Source: CAZHHH01 sp052400685
GTDB taxonomy: Bacteria > Bacteroidota > Bacteroidia > Bacteroidales > Marinilabiliaceae
Assembly (NCBI GenBank): GCA_052400685.1
Contig: JBQTGJ010000007.1
Length of the DNA stretch: 64,000 nt
Strand: one strand, 5' to 3'
Under the pieces are notes generated by a model. That model saw nothing but the letters and a program-made list of their open reading frames with translations. It had not been told where the DNA came from and made no database searches. The position numbers and the translations under genes were made by a program. Each line of letters starts with the position of its first letter. The stretch's first letter is position 1. Below, one piece after another: positions 33,961 to 43,793 of this stretch.

Positions 33961-36456
33961 TCAAAATTCTATTTTAAAAAATAGCAAGGGGGTAAACCCA
34001 ACGGCTTCCGCATCTATATAGGCTGTGTTTAGCTGGTCAAGTGGAATGCGCTCAAAGCTGGAATATTTTATATTGTTATGATCAAGTGTATTTAACAGCG
34101 ATAAGCCCACTTCGCCTCTGACGTTGCGAAAAGGGAGTCGATATACCAGTCCCATATCGAGTCTTGAATAATCGGACTCAGTGTACTTATCGCTAATGTA
34201 ATTGGAATACAGGGGGAAGCCGGTTCCAAAGATGTAGGTCGTCGAAAAATGGAAATTATTGAAAAGATGAATGAGTGTGGCTAATTTTATTTCATGACGT
34301 TGGTCATGCGGCGCACGTCGGTATTTTTGTTGCGGGAAGTATGGGAAGAGCTCTTCAGCCCGCGAAAGGGAGTAGGATGTCCAGAAGGTATGTCCGTTGA
34401 AATTTTTTTTGATAAACAGGTCCAAACCATAACTAAATCCCTGCCCCAGGTATACGGCTTCTTCTTTGTTGGAAAACCGGACGTATCGGGGAAAATCAGT
34501 CATCGATTTGTAATAGCCGTTAATGTTTAACAATAAGCTATTTTTGGAATAGGAAGCGCCTGCGACCCAGTGTTGTGACGATAGCACCCGAACGTCGTCA
34601 CCGTTGGCCAAAGCCCAGGTGTAGTTATAATTACCGGATGCATCTAATATGCTGCTTTTTATCAGAAACTGATGGTAGCTACCCCAGGCCGCATTCATTT
34701 TTAGGCCAGGTTTGATTTTCCACTCCAATTTTAATCTCGGATCAATATAGGTCGAATTGGTCAGTAAATAATGATTGACCCGAAAGCCCGGTGTTAATTC
34801 AAGCCCCTGTTGTATAAAAATTTTGTCTTGTATAAAACCCGTCAGGCGACTACCTGTGATTGATGAGGAAAAGTATTTTACGTCAGAAGAGTCATCGGAA
34901 ATGTTCAGATGATTGTAAATTCCGGATAATCCAAGACTAGGTTGGTGAGTTTTGTTTCCCGAAAAGATATATTGGTAGTTGGCGGACAATTCACCTACCA
35001 TAGTCGTTGCTTCCTCGTCGATTCCGTTATAGGTGAAATTGAATCTGATATTATTGATATAACGGTTGATGTTATAATCAGAACGAAGCGCCGACCATGC
35101 AATTTTTAGATTGGAGCGGTTGCCGGTGGCCGTATTTTTACCCCAAAATAACGAAGCACCACCTTGCTTGTTGCTTTCACTTTTTTTTTGATAGATGATA
35201 TTCCGAAGACGTTCCTGCCGGGCGGTGTAGGCAAAATCATCGGATGCGCCCAACAGGCTGATGTAAAATAGACTGCCGTCATCGCCGTGCCATGAATATT
35301 TTGCATTAACATCGCTGAATCGATAATCGGGTTTTACATCTATTTTGTAACGTAAATTTTCAGATTCATTTAATGCCGATAAGGGAACATCTTCTGCGTC
35401 AAAAAGATTATAGTAGGTGTGCCGGGAGGCTAGGAGCAGTGAAGATTTTGAAGAAAGGGGTATTTCCGCCATTCCGTTTACAGTTTGGTTGTTGATAAAG
35501 AAGTGAACTTCGGTATCAGATCGGTTTCCGGTATTTCCTGTTATAGAAACAAGACCTCCAACTACGTCTTCTTTTGAGGCTTCATAACCGCCTTTAAAAA
35601 TTTCAACATCTTTGGTAAGAAAGGGGTTTATGACGCTGATGTTATCGTTAAAATTTTTGAGACCCCAAATCGTGAAGCCATCAAAAGTAACTCGGCTTGT
35701 TCCTTCATAACTGCCCCAAAGAATAAGGTCGTTGGGTTGTTCGCCGGCAGCCACAATGCCGGGTTGCAAGCGTAAAAGGTTGAACACGGCATTGTCGCCA
35801 TTGCCTGGCAGGTAGCCCGCTATGTAAGAGTTTAGTTTTATTAGCCCGGGCGTTTCGCCCATCTGAACTGCACGTTCCAGTCGATTATCCTTTATCTTAA
35901 TTTCGGCTAATTTGTAGGGCGAAGGGGTTAAATATATTTTATGAAACCAACCGGGGGTTAATGTTGTATCTAAAATGAAGCAGCCCAGATGCGATACCTT
36001 TGTTTCAAATACCGAGTCTTCGGTCGAAGTATAGCTGAAAAATCCGTTCAGGTCTGTGACGAAAGGATGGCTGTTAACGAGTACATGCGAAAAGGGGAGC
36101 GGTTCGCCACTTCCTTTTTCAAGGGTTTGCCCTTTAATTATATATTGCTGTTGTGTAGTTGTTTCTTCGGTTGGAAAAATAACGAAGACGCCGGCCACCA
36201 TCTCCCAGTCAAGGGGATATCCCTTCAGGATGTCATTAATAAGATCTTTGGGTGATGAAAATTTTTCAGAAATTGTGACCGAATAGGCTGAAAGCAACTG
36301 GTCGTCAAAAGAAAAATGCAGATCATATCGCGCCCGAAGATCTATCAACAACTTATTGAGCGGTTGATTCTTATAGTTTGTCTCGTAGGCTTGACCGCTA
36401 AGTGTAAGTGAAATAGAGAAAATATAAATTAATAGAAATCCTGTTTTTTGAATCAC
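33961..36456 (-). CDS. TonB-dependent receptor with N-terminal STN signalling domain
   Basis: An 831-residue outer-membrane receptor. After the signal peptide (about 1-22) comes a secretin/TonB N-terminal STN domain (about 28-90, LNKLLIDLRARYDLHFSFDD), then a carboxypeptidase-like domain (about 107-180), the plug (about 205-320, NLLRLQPGIVAAGEQPND) and a beta-barrel ending in LLFFKIEF. The STN domain links ligand binding to the FecR-type anti-sigma factor encoded just 2 bp upstream. It is shorter than SusC proteins and resembles FecA/CirA-like transducers. No SusD follows, so the ligand may be a chelate, peptide or small sugar. Confidence 0.92.
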   Translation of the reverse strand: MIQKTGFLLIYIFSISLTLSGQAYETNYKNQPLNKLLIDLRARYDLHFSFDDQLLSAYSVTISEKFSSPKDLINDILKGYPLDWEMVAGVFVIFPTEETTTQQQYIIKGQTLEKGSGEPLPFSHVLVNSHPFVTDLNGFFSYTSTEDSVFETKVSHLGCFILDTTLTPGWFHKIYLTPSPYKLAEIKIKDNRLERAVQMGETPGLIKLNSYIAGYLPGNGDNAVFNLLRLQPGIVAAGEQPNDLILWGSYEGTSRVTFDGFTIWGLKNFNDNISVINPFLTKDVEIFKGGYEASKEDVVGGLVSITGNTGNRSDTEVHFFINNQTVNGMAEIPLSSKSSLLLASRHTYYNLFDAEDVPLSALNESENLRYKIDVKPDYRFSDVNAKYSWHGDDGSLFYISLLGASDDFAYTARQERLRNIIYQKKSESNKQGGASLFWGKNTATGNRSNLKIAWSALRSDYNINRYINNIRFNFTYNGIDEEATTMVGELSANYQYIFSGNKTHQPSLGLSGIYNHLNISDDSSDVKYFSSSITGSRLTGFIQDKIFIQQGLELTPGFRVNHYLLTNSTYIDPRLKLEWKIKPGLKMNAAWGSYHQFLIKSSILDASGNYNYTWALANGDDVRVLSSQHWVAGASYSKNSLLLNINGYYKSMTDFPRYVRFSNKEEAVYLGQGFSYGLDLFIKKNFNGHTFWTSYSLSRAEELFPYFPQQKYRRAPHDQRHEIKLATLIHLFNNFHFSTTYIFGTGFPLYSNYISDKYTESDYSRLDMGLVYRLPFRNVRGEVGLSLLNTLDHNNIKYSSFERIPLDQLNTAYIDAEAVGFTPLLFFKIEF

Positions 36457-36458
36457 AA

Positions 36459-37322
36459 CTATTTTTTAACAATCAAATAAACATCTCCCGTCTTGCGAAA
36501 TTTTAATCCGTAAGGTCTGCATATCATTTTAAGAACTTGTTCTACAGGTTGATTACGGGTAAAATTACCGGTATAAAGATATTTATATTTAGTATTGGTT
36601 GTTATTTTAACAGCATATTGACGTTCAATTTCTTCAAATACGGCATTAATCGGCGTGCCGGTAAATATAAACATATTGTTCATCCAGGCAACGGGGCCTT
36701 TAATGTCTTTTAATTTCGACAGTTGAAGAGAGCCATCCTTGTTTAGGCTTGCCTTTTCGTTGGGAGTGATGTAGAGTTTGTTACCACTGGTAAAGGAGGT
36801 TACTTTTACTTTTCCGGAATAACAGGTTACCTGGTAGTATTCATGTCGGGCATAGATATTAAAGCTGGTTCCCAATACGGAAGTTTTAGCATTTGATGAT
36901 AGTACGTCAAATTGTTTGCCTTTTTTCACGGTGAAGAATGCTTCTCCACTTAATTCTACTTCACGGTTAAAAGACCACCACAATGGATGATATTTTATTT
37001 TTGTGCCGGCATTGAGGGTTACTTCTGAGCCATCAGGTAAGTTTGCCGTTAGGTGCTGCCCGTTGTCTGTTATAATTTCTTTGGAATATAATTTCATAAA
37101 TGTGGTTATTCCAGCGAGAAGAACGACTGAAGCTGCCAGTAAAATCCATTTTTTTGTGACGAGCAGGGTTTTATTTGAAGGGTTTGTATTGAGAAAGTCA
37201 ATGGTTTGAGAAAGATCGGCCCAAATGTCTTCTTTTGATTTTTGATAGGTTAAATCAAGATCGGGCAGATGAGCGATTTTCAGATCCGCAACAGTTTGAC
37301 CATTGGCTTCTTTTTCTTTCAT
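36459..37322 (-). CDS. FecR-type anti-sigma factor
   Basis: A 287-residue single-pass membrane protein: cytoplasmic N-terminus (1-55), transmembrane segment (about 59-80, WILLAASVVLLAGITTFM), periplasmic FecR domain (about 90-190, LPDGSEVTLNAGTKIKYHP and GEAFFTVKKGKQFDVLS) and a C-terminal DUF4974 domain (about 210-285, NMFIFTGTPINAVFEEIERQ). It transmits the signal from the STN domain of the receptor downstream to the ECF sigma factor encoded upstream. All three genes are consecutive on the minus strand. Confidence 0.95.
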   Translation of the reverse strand: MKEKEANGQTVADLKIAHLPDLDLTYQKSKEDIWADLSQTIDFLNTNPSNKTLLVTKKWILLAASVVLLAGITTFMKLYSKEIITDNGQHLTANLPDGSEVTLNAGTKIKYHPLWWSFNREVELSGEAFFTVKKGKQFDVLSSNAKTSVLGTSFNIYARHEYYQVTCYSGKVKVTSFTSGNKLYITPNEKASLNKDGSLQLSKLKDIKGPVAWMNNMFIFTGTPINAVFEEIERQYAVKITTNTKYKYLYTGNFTRNQPVEQVLKMICRPYGLKFRKTGDVYLIVKK

Positions 37323-37343
37323 TTTTTGTTAGTTTCGATTCTT

Positions 37344-37847
37344 TTATTTATTCTCTATTAATGCACTTTTCAGAAGGCGAAGTGCTTTGCTCATTCTTTT
37401 TTCTACGGCTTTAACACTAAGTCCTAACAGGTTGGCTATTTCAGCGTTTTTGAGCTCTTCTGTACGGCTCATAAGAAATACCACACGGTAGTTTTCGGGC
37501 ATTTCTTTCAATATTTTTTTGTATTTTTTTTCGAGTTCGGAATAGTTAAGAATGTCTTCCGGAGAGAGGGACGTTGCGTTTGAATTATTTTGATTGATGA
37601 TGAAATTTTTTTCAACATTGCGATGTCGGTAGTAGGAGATGAAAAGGTCATGTCCAATTTTGTAAAGGAGTTTTTTTATGGTGGCGGCATCGCCAGAAGG
37701 CTGTTTTTCCCATAGCTTAAGAAAACATTCCTGTGCAATATCTGTTGCCAGATCTTTATCTCCTGTACGAAAATAGAGGTAATTTCGAAGAGCCTCGAAA
37801 TTGTTGTCGAACAAGAATTTGAAAAACGCTTTATTCACCTGAAGCAA
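37344..37847 (-). CDS. ECF-family RNA polymerase sigma factor
   Basis: A 167-residue sigma-70 ECF factor. Region 2 includes LRNYLYFRTGDKDLATDIAQECFLKLWE; region 4 is MPENYRVVFLMSRTEELKNAEIANLLGLSVKAVEKRMSKALR, split here as a helix-turn-helix around residues 112-155. It is the third component of a FecI-FecR-FecA style surface-signalling cascade and is released when the TonB receptor binds its ligand. It is followed by fecR after 21 bp. Confidence 0.95.
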   Translation of the reverse strand: MLQVNKAFFKFLFDNNFEALRNYLYFRTGDKDLATDIAQECFLKLWEKQPSGDAATIKKLLYKIGHDLFISYYRHRNVEKNFIINQNNSNATSLSPEDILNYSELEKKYKKILKEMPENYRVVFLMSRTEELKNAEIANLLGLSVKAVEKRMSKALRLLKSALIENK

Positions 37848-37910
37848 GTCTTAAATCTTCGCGCAAAGATAAGAGTAAATCCGGAGCAGTACAACCCCGG
37901 ATCTATATCA

Positions 37911-38855
37911 TTACTGTTCTGATTTATTTCGGTTTGAGATGCGTTCTCTAACTCGTTTGCCAATGATAAATTCTGTCTCGCCATTGATCGACGTAAACGT
38001 TCCGATGTTGTCACAGGTTCCGTCGCCATAGTCAACTGTTCCGAAGGTTAGTCCATTAGCCGCGTAAGAAACTGTTCCGCTGACCAGATATCTGCAACCA
38101 CCTTGTTTTTGTAATGTTTTAGTAATATCGCGTCGGTATTGATTCCCGTCCGAATCGGTGCATGTGCCATAGCCGTTAATTGTCATCACATCATCAACAT
38201 AATAAAATGGAGTCCCGATTCCTTGCTCCCAGGTGCGGGTTATTTCATCGTAGCAATTTAGAGTGGTGCTGTCGGGTAAGGTAAATTCCAGATCTCTGAC
38301 AATATAAACTTCCCGTTCTTCGGTTACGCTTAATATGTTTTTTTCAATGGTTCCGTTAACTGTTAATGAATCGACGGTCAGATCGGTAAATGTAGCTGTT
38401 CTGGTGGCGCCTTCTGTAGTTAATGACCCTGATAATGTGATCGCCATCGTCCCGCTGATGATGCGTCCATTGGCCAACGTAGTTTCTTCGCCGTAATCTA
38501 AAGTAATGGTGCAGGGATAACCACCGTCCGTCCAGTCAATCGTAATATCAGGTGCTTCGCCATTGGCATAGCGGTCCTGCCATTTATCTGCGACAGAGCT
38601 TTTAAGTTGATCAGAATCCATGGATTTGGCACTCAATTCGCCTATCATGTCTGCCGTCCCGGTAAAGAGGTCGACTTCATAGTCTATAGATTCAACGGCG
38701 TCTTCAACGGCCACATCGGCAGTAACGACTGATTCTACTGTTACATTAAAATCGGTGGGCGTTGCGTAATTGCTGAGTGGATTAACTTCATCTTCATTAC
38801 AGGAAGAGAATACGATGGCGATGCCGAACGCCAAACTCATTATTCGATTTTTCAT
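37911..38855 (-). CDS. Hypothetical lipoprotein upstream of the ECF sigma operon
   Basis: A 314-residue lipoprotein: signal peptide MKNRIMSLAFGIAIVFSSC (Cys19) followed by an acidic Asn/Asp/Glu-rich linker. A beta-rich body has repeated hydroxy-amino-acid strands (TLANGRIISGTMAITLSGSL, TATFTDLTVDSLTVNGTIE) and several conserved-looking cysteines (GGYPCTITLDYG, TTLNCYDEI, GTCTDSDGN, GGCRYLVSGTV, GDGTCDNIG). The C-terminal GKRVRERISNRNKSEQ is basic. The gene lies 63 bp upstream of the sigma factor on the same strand, so it may be the cue-capturing or output protein of this signalling set. I do not recognise a named family. Confidence 0.75.
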   Translation of the reverse strand: MKNRIMSLAFGIAIVFSSCNEDEVNPLSNYATPTDFNVTVESVVTADVAVEDAVESIDYEVDLFTGTADMIGELSAKSMDSDQLKSSVADKWQDRYANGEAPDITIDWTDGGYPCTITLDYGEETTLANGRIISGTMAITLSGSLTTEGATRTATFTDLTVDSLTVNGTIEKNILSVTEEREVYIVRDLEFTLPDSTTLNCYDEITRTWEQGIGTPFYYVDDVMTINGYGTCTDSDGNQYRRDITKTLQKQGGCRYLVSGTVSYAANGLTFGTVDYGDGTCDNIGTFTSINGETEFIIGKRVRERISNRNKSEQ

Positions 38856-39164
38856 TATTTAAAAATTTATGGTTGTTATTCGTTTTATAGATATACCGCA
38901 CAGAGTTTTTTTTACCCTACCTTTTGATTGTTATTTTTTTTTATGATTCGTAGGACTGTTGAACAATGATTTTGTAAACCACTGTTTTATGGTAGTTGAG
39001 AAATTAAAAAAGAAGTGTGAATAGTGTTTGCGGGCACTTAATAATATGTCTTCAGAGGTTGGGTGGAATTCATATTATGAAATGGATACACGCAACGTAT
39101 CTTTTTTATCTTAAAACCTGTTAAAAGTCATTACTTTGGAGGCTTAATCACTACTTTTGACTCC
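38856..39164. other. Divergent intergenic region
   Basis: About 300 bp between the lipoprotein-sigma operon (-) and the MFS gene (+). It is AT-rich, and no TAnnTTTG element is well placed for either gene. TACTTTTG at 39152-39159 fits the consensus but lies only 5 bases before the MFS start codon, so it would imply a leaderless transcript. Confidence 0.4.
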
Positions 39165-40481
39165 ATGAGAAAGATGAACGTTAATGTGTTAAATCCGGCT
39201 GCATTTCCTTTTTTTTATGGATATGTAGTTATGATTTTAGGAACAGTGGGAGTGTGGGCCAGTATTCCGGGCCAAACGATTGGTGTATCAACGTTTACCG
39301 ATCCGGTCAAAAATGTGTTGGGTTTGAGCCGTGATCAGTTTAGTATGGCCTATATGTTAGGCACTTTGGGGAGTTCATTTTTGATTAGTTCAGCTGGTCG
39401 TTGGTTCGATCGTTTCGGAGCAAGAGCTGTTGCAACGGCTGCTGCTTTAATGTTAGCTATTTCTTTGTTTGTGGCTTCATATACCAATATCGTGTCCGAT
39501 GTTATTCAGTCTGCCATAGGTATTCAAAATTGGTTGGTTCCTTTTATCCTTATCACCATTGTTTTTTTCCTTTTCCGGTTCAGTGGGCAGGGGGTTTTAA
39601 CGATGTCGTCCCGAAATATGGTGATGAAATGGTTTGAACGTTATCGTGGACGGGTTAATGCAGTAAATGCTTTAAGTGTGACGATAGGTTTTTCAATGGC
39701 ACCTGTACTCATCGATAGTCTTATTACTCGTTTTGGATGGGATGGTGCCTGGCGGGTAATGAGTCTGGCCATGCTGATAATGGCTGGTATTGCTTTTTTG
39801 TTTTATCGTGATAGTCCGGAAAAGTATGGCCTTATTCCGGATGGCACACCTGCAAAGCCAACGTCAAAAGCCATTGAGAAAAAGGAATTTAAAAGTATTG
39901 AGCCTCAGGAGGCTTTTAAATCACGCGTCTTTTGGGTGTATAGTCTGATGTTGGCATATAATTCATTTTTTATTACCGGGTTCACTTTTCATGTTGTTTC
40001 TGTTTTTGAAAGTGTAGGGTTTGATAAGACGGTGGCGCTCTCGGTGTTTATTCCTATCTCGATTATATCTGTTACTTTTTCGTTGGTTTTTAATTTTTTA
40101 TCAGATTATATCCGATTGAAGTATATTCTTTATTTTATGATTACCGGCGGTTTTTTGGCGGCAATAGGAATGTCGGCTTTGGGATACCGATGGGGTCTTT
40201 ATTTGGTTATTGGCGGACTGGGAACGACCGGTGGTTTATTTGGCGTATTGAATGCGATCGCATGGCCTCGTTTATTTGGTCGCAAATATCTGGGTACCAT
40301 TTCCGGAAAGGCCATGTCGATGGTGGTGTTTGCCAGTGCATTGGCCCCAATTGCATTCAGTTTGTCACTCACATTGTTTAAATCGTACTCGGGAGTGGCC
40401 TGGCTCGCACTGGTTTTTATGGTATTCATGGCTATTAGTGCCTATGGCATCAGAAATCCCCGTCTGCCCTCTCAGGCTTGA
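39165..40481 (+). CDS. MFS transporter, OFA (oxalate/formate antiporter)-like
   Basis: A 438-residue major facilitator protein with twelve predicted membrane helices in two halves, split by a charged loop around residues 225-250 (PAKPTSKAIEKKEFKS). The loop between helices 2 and 3 has the MFS motif as GRWFDRFGAR. The N-terminal FFYGYVVMILGTVGVWASIPGQTIGVSTFTDP resembles the OFA/monocarboxylate group. The substrate is unknown. It is monocistronic and convergent with the agmatine deiminase gene. Confidence 0.88.
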   Translation: MRKMNVNVLNPAAFPFFYGYVVMILGTVGVWASIPGQTIGVSTFTDPVKNVLGLSRDQFSMAYMLGTLGSSFLISSAGRWFDRFGARAVATAAALMLAISLFVASYTNIVSDVIQSAIGIQNWLVPFILITIVFFLFRFSGQGVLTMSSRNMVMKWFERYRGRVNAVNALSVTIGFSMAPVLIDSLITRFGWDGAWRVMSLAMLIMAGIAFLFYRDSPEKYGLIPDGTPAKPTSKAIEKKEFKSIEPQEAFKSRVFWVYSLMLAYNSFFITGFTFHVVSVFESVGFDKTVALSVFIPISIISVTFSLVFNFLSDYIRLKYILYFMITGGFLAAIGMSALGYRWGLYLVIGGLGTTGGLFGVLNAIAWPRLFGRKYLGTISGKAMSMVVFASALAPIAFSLSLTLFKSYSGVAWLALVFMVFMAISAYGIRNPRLPSQA

Positions 40482-40517
40482 AGCTAAAATTTTGGTGAAT
40501 AGGGTGTCTTTGATTTT

Positions 40518-41540
40518 TTAGATTAGACAGCCCAGAGGTAGTTGCATGGTGATGCAGTGGAGCGATCCATGTTGTTTAATTAAGGGCAGGCAATTAACGC
40601 CCTGAACTGTATGCTTTGGGAATGCTGTTTTGAGACTTTTTATTGCTAATTGATCTTTGTTGCTTCCATAAGTTGGGACAAGTACGGCGTTGTTTACGAT
40701 AAGAAAATTGGCATACGTTGCCGGCAGGCGTTCGTCATCGACTATAATTTCGTCGGCCATGGGTAGTGGAATTAGATTATAAGGCTCTCCTGTGGCTGTT
40801 TTAAAAGTTTTCAGTTCGCATTCCATCTTTTGAAGTGCCTCATAATGTTCGTCCTGAGAGTTGTTGCACTGAACGTAAGCAATGGTATTGGGTGTACAGA
40901 ATCGGGCAAGTGTGTCGATGTGGCTGTCTGTATCGTCTCCGGCCAGATAGCCATGGTTTAGCCATAATACGCGTGATAATCCCAGTTGTTTTTTGAGATA
41001 ATTATCTATTTTCTCTTTGGTCCATTCTCCGTTGCGGTTAGGCGATAACAGACAATGGGTGGTGGTAAGGAGTGTGCCTTCTCCATCGGTTTCGAGCGCT
41101 CCGCCTTCCAACACAAAATTCAGCCGGTTGCCGAAGTTTACTTTGGTGTTGAACAGGCCTGTTTTAAATAGTTGTTGATTGATGAGGTTGTCTTTGTCGG
41201 CAGCATATTTTAATCCCCAGCCGTTAAATTTGAAATCCAGAGCGACGAAGTTTTTGTCATTTTTGATGAATATTGGTCCGAAATCACGGGCCCAGGTGTC
41301 GTTGGTTTTAATTGTTATTAGTCGAACGCGGGTTGACATCTCTCTGGCTAGTTTTTCTTTTTCCCGTTGATTGGGTACCAGCAGTATCACATCCTCAAAC
41401 CGGGTTATAGTTGCAATGATGTCTCTGTAACACGCCTGTACTTCATTGAGCATATATGCCCAATCGGTTTGTTCATGAGGCCAGGCCATCAGAATGGCAC
41501 TTTGCAATGCCCATTCGGAAGGTAAAAGGAGATTGTTCAT
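40518..41540 (-). CDS. aguA: Agmatine deiminase
   Basis: A 340-residue member of the peptidyl-arginine deiminase/agmatine deiminase family, converting agmatine to N-carbamoylputrescine and ammonia on the way to putrescine. Active-site blocks are present: TNDTWARDFGP (substrate Asp), LEGGALETDG, GDDTDSHIDTLARF with the catalytic His, and the nucleophilic Cys329 in HGSLHC. Its length is typical. No N-carbamoylputrescine amidohydrolase (aguB) gene is adjacent, although the two are often neighbours. Confidence 0.93.
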   Translation of the reverse strand: MNNLLLPSEWALQSAILMAWPHEQTDWAYMLNEVQACYRDIIATITRFEDVILLVPNQREKEKLAREMSTRVRLITIKTNDTWARDFGPIFIKNDKNFVALDFKFNGWGLKYAADKDNLINQQLFKTGLFNTKVNFGNRLNFVLEGGALETDGEGTLLTTTHCLLSPNRNGEWTKEKIDNYLKKQLGLSRVLWLNHGYLAGDDTDSHIDTLARFCTPNTIAYVQCNNSQDEHYEALQKMECELKTFKTATGEPYNLIPLPMADEIIVDDERLPATYANFLIVNNAVLVPTYGSNKDQLAIKSLKTAFPKHTVQGVNCLPLIKQHGSLHCITMQLPLGCLI

Positions 41541-41629
41541 ACTTAAATGTTATTATCAATGCTTATGTTAAAAGTAGAAACGTCATTAGAAGAGACGAAC
41601 CAGCAATAAATAATTTTATTTTATGCGTA

Positions 41630-42097
41630 TCATGAATTATTGATGGTGGATTGCATATAGTCTTTCACTTCTAAAAAAGCTTTTTCGAGGCGTATCATAT
41701 TGTCAATCAAAAAATAGGTCATATTTGGCCATTCCGATTGGTTTAAAATATCGCCTGGTTGTTGGGTATAAACACGACAAACCATTTCGCCGGTTGGTTT
41801 TTCGTAAGCGAAATCCCATGTCAGAGGACCGCCAAATTCTGTTTCGAAGAGTTTTTTTGTGGCCAAAAGTTTTTCATATAGCATTAGCCTTCGCTCTTCA
41901 ACGGAGTGATTAATTTCCAGGGCCACGCAGGCTTTGCTTCTATCTACGTCAAAACGCAGGTCGAGGCCTTTGACGCCTGTATTGTCGTATATCCAGAAAC
42001 GTTTTCGTCCTTTTTGTCCGGGCAATCGTCTGGTTTTATTATTAAGTTTTTGCCAGAATTCCAGTCTGATATTTTTTTCCTCTTCTTTGGTGAACAT
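41630..42097 (-). CDS. DUF4268 domain protein
   Basis: A 155-residue soluble protein matching the DUF4268 family: it opens FTKEEEKNIRLEFWQKLNNKT, then WIYDNTGVKGLDLRFDVDRSKACVALEI split by conserved turns, and GPLTWDFAYEK. These proteins have a nuclease-like alpha/beta fold reminiscent of restriction endonucleases, but no function is established. It is a stand-alone gene 89 bp upstream of the agmatine deiminase on the same strand. Confidence 0.8.
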   Translation of the reverse strand: MFTKEEEKNIRLEFWQKLNNKTRRLPGQKGRKRFWIYDNTGVKGLDLRFDVDRSKACVALEINHSVEERRLMLYEKLLATKKLFETEFGGPLTWDFAYEKPTGEMVCRVYTQQPGDILNQSEWPNMTYFLIDNMIRLEKAFLEVKDYMQSTINNS

Positions 42098-42154
42098 TTT
42101 TGTTCATTTTTTTGGTTGCGAACGATATGATTCAGCAAAGATAAATAAACCCTT

Positions 42155-42334
42155 TTAGTTCTGGTTTTCTTCGTTATTTTTTGGTCGCGAAACCACCAAT
42201 AGGTAGATAAGATAGGCAATGCCTATACCCATCATAATAATACTGGCTCTTTCTATAACAATGGAAGGATTGTGAACCATTCCGAAGCCTATTGTTATCA
42301 TCAATATGGCAATAATTGACAGTTTTTTTCGCAT
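42155..42334 (-). CDS. Small two-helix membrane protein
   Basis: A 59-residue frame from ATG 42334: MRKKLSIIAILMITIGFGMV, then HNPSIVIERASIIMMGIGIAYLIYLLVV split by a short polar turn, and a polar tail SRPKNNEENQN. Two hydrophobic helices and a charged C-terminus make a typical small inner-membrane protein. It lies 12 bp after the porin gene's stop codon on the same strand, so it is probably co-transcribed with it. Function unknown. Confidence 0.65.
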   Translation of the reverse strand: MRKKLSIIAILMITIGFGMVHNPSIVIERASIIMMGIGIAYLIYLLVVSRPKNNEENQN

Positions 42335-42346
42335 GATATATTGTTG

Positions 42347-43564
42347 TTAGAATGTATATCTAACAGCTAAAAGGGTGCGATGGTTGACGTAGTTTTTTAC
42401 GTTTTGCGGAATTCCGTTTGCATCATAGGTGCCGTGCCCCCAGCCTGCTTGTGAATAGAGGTACTCCAGGTTTAAACTTGCTTGCGGCGTAAGGTGATAT
42501 CGTATCCGGGGTGATATTGATAAAACGTCTTTCACTTCCGGGTTACGTGAAAAATATGGTTCCACTGTTATCTCTTTTGATGCGCCCCGATTGTTCAGGT
42601 AGCCGGCAAAAAAGCCCGGAATCCATTTTTTTGAATTACTGTTAATATCGATCCAGCAAGTGGCAATGCGCATGGGATCGTATTCGGGGTTTGTGGCATC
42701 GGACCCTGCGACTAACCCAATGCCTCCCGGCATAACATGTTCGGTTAAATTATCGCCGTAGAGAGCACCGGCGCTAATGTTGTATTTGTTTTGTTTAAAC
42801 AGCACATTTGCTTCATAGTGAAACCCTTCTACAGTGGGTTGGTTGCTCCATGTTGCTTCATCGGTTTGTGGAATAGCCAGACGTTTATAGCCGGCAGTAA
42901 AAGCGGCTTGTACGTTTCCGCTTCCTCCAAGCTGAAGCTGAAGGTCTATTTCGGGCATGCCTGCGTCGTCGTTTCCGTTCGTAAAACCTGTTGATCGGAA
43001 GTTGTTTTGTTCAACGAGGGCCAGCATAATATCAAATCCTCTGTTTATTTTGTAGTTAATTCTGATTTGCGGATTTCGGTTGAGTGGGTGCATTGGCGAC
43101 CCGACATTGGCATTGACTGTTTTTGGACAATAGGCAGGTATAAACAGGGGATGCCAGGTTTGTCCTATGGTAAAGGTCAAATTGTTGTAATCCAGTTTTA
43201 TGTAGGCGTGTCGCAGGCGTAAATTATTGTCATAATTAGGGGCTTTGCCCAAAAAGTCGGCTTCCAAATAGCCCATAATGGTTAATTGGTTGATGACGGG
43301 TCCTGTGATCGTCAGGTTGACGCGACTGCGTCCGGCATCCAGATCAAAATCCCCACTGTCATTTTGGTCGTTGCCGTTTTTATCCAAATTTTCGGCAAGT
43401 GGATACAGAAAAATATGTCCATTTCGGACAGCATTGGACGCGCGGGAGTTCTGCGCAGCGTCAACTTCTATAAATCCATGAATATTGATGTCCAGTTTTG
43501 TTTCTTGTGCGGAAAGCTGGGAGGCAACACCCCAGCCCAGCATCAATAATGCGGTAAGTCTCAT
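42347..43564 (-). CDS. Outer-membrane porin, DcaP/phosphate-porin-like
   Basis: A 405-residue beta-barrel protein with a signal peptide ending SQLSAQ (about residue 20). An N-terminal IHGFIEVDAAQNSRASN strand and an Asp-rich loop (KNGNDQNDSGDFDLDAGRSR) are followed by alternating strands to a C-terminal LLAVRYTF with terminal phenylalanine. GQTWHPLFIPAYCPKTVN is characteristic of this porin-like group. It most likely forms an anion- or nutrient-selective channel; the substrate is unknown. It heads a two-gene unit with the 59-residue membrane protein. Confidence 0.8.
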   Translation of the reverse strand: MRLTALLMLGWGVASQLSAQETKLDINIHGFIEVDAAQNSRASNAVRNGHIFLYPLAENLDKNGNDQNDSGDFDLDAGRSRVNLTITGPVINQLTIMGYLEADFLGKAPNYDNNLRLRHAYIKLDYNNLTFTIGQTWHPLFIPAYCPKTVNANVGSPMHPLNRNPQIRINYKINRGFDIMLALVEQNNFRSTGFTNGNDDAGMPEIDLQLQLGGSGNVQAAFTAGYKRLAIPQTDEATWSNQPTVEGFHYEANVLFKQNKYNISAGALYGDNLTEHVMPGGIGLVAGSDATNPEYDPMRIATCWIDINSNSKKWIPGFFAGYLNNRGASKEITVEPYFSRNPEVKDVLSISPRIRYHLTPQASLNLEYLYSQAGWGHGTYDANGIPQNVKNYVNHRTLLAVRYTF

Positions 43565-43793
43565 TTGTTAGTTTTAGTAGATAGATGGTAGGTTGTTGAA
43601 AATGAGATTGTTGTAGAATATTGTTCAACAAAATCAGGCACAAAAAAACAAAACATTTGGGACTTACACAAGCACTTAATTTTTGTTTGGGATTTTTTAA
43701 AAATAATTAGCGCTTGCAGGACTATTTTTGTGTAAGATAAAAGTGTTTCATTTTGCAATGAAACCTTGACAAAGTACGGTTGGCATTGAATTA

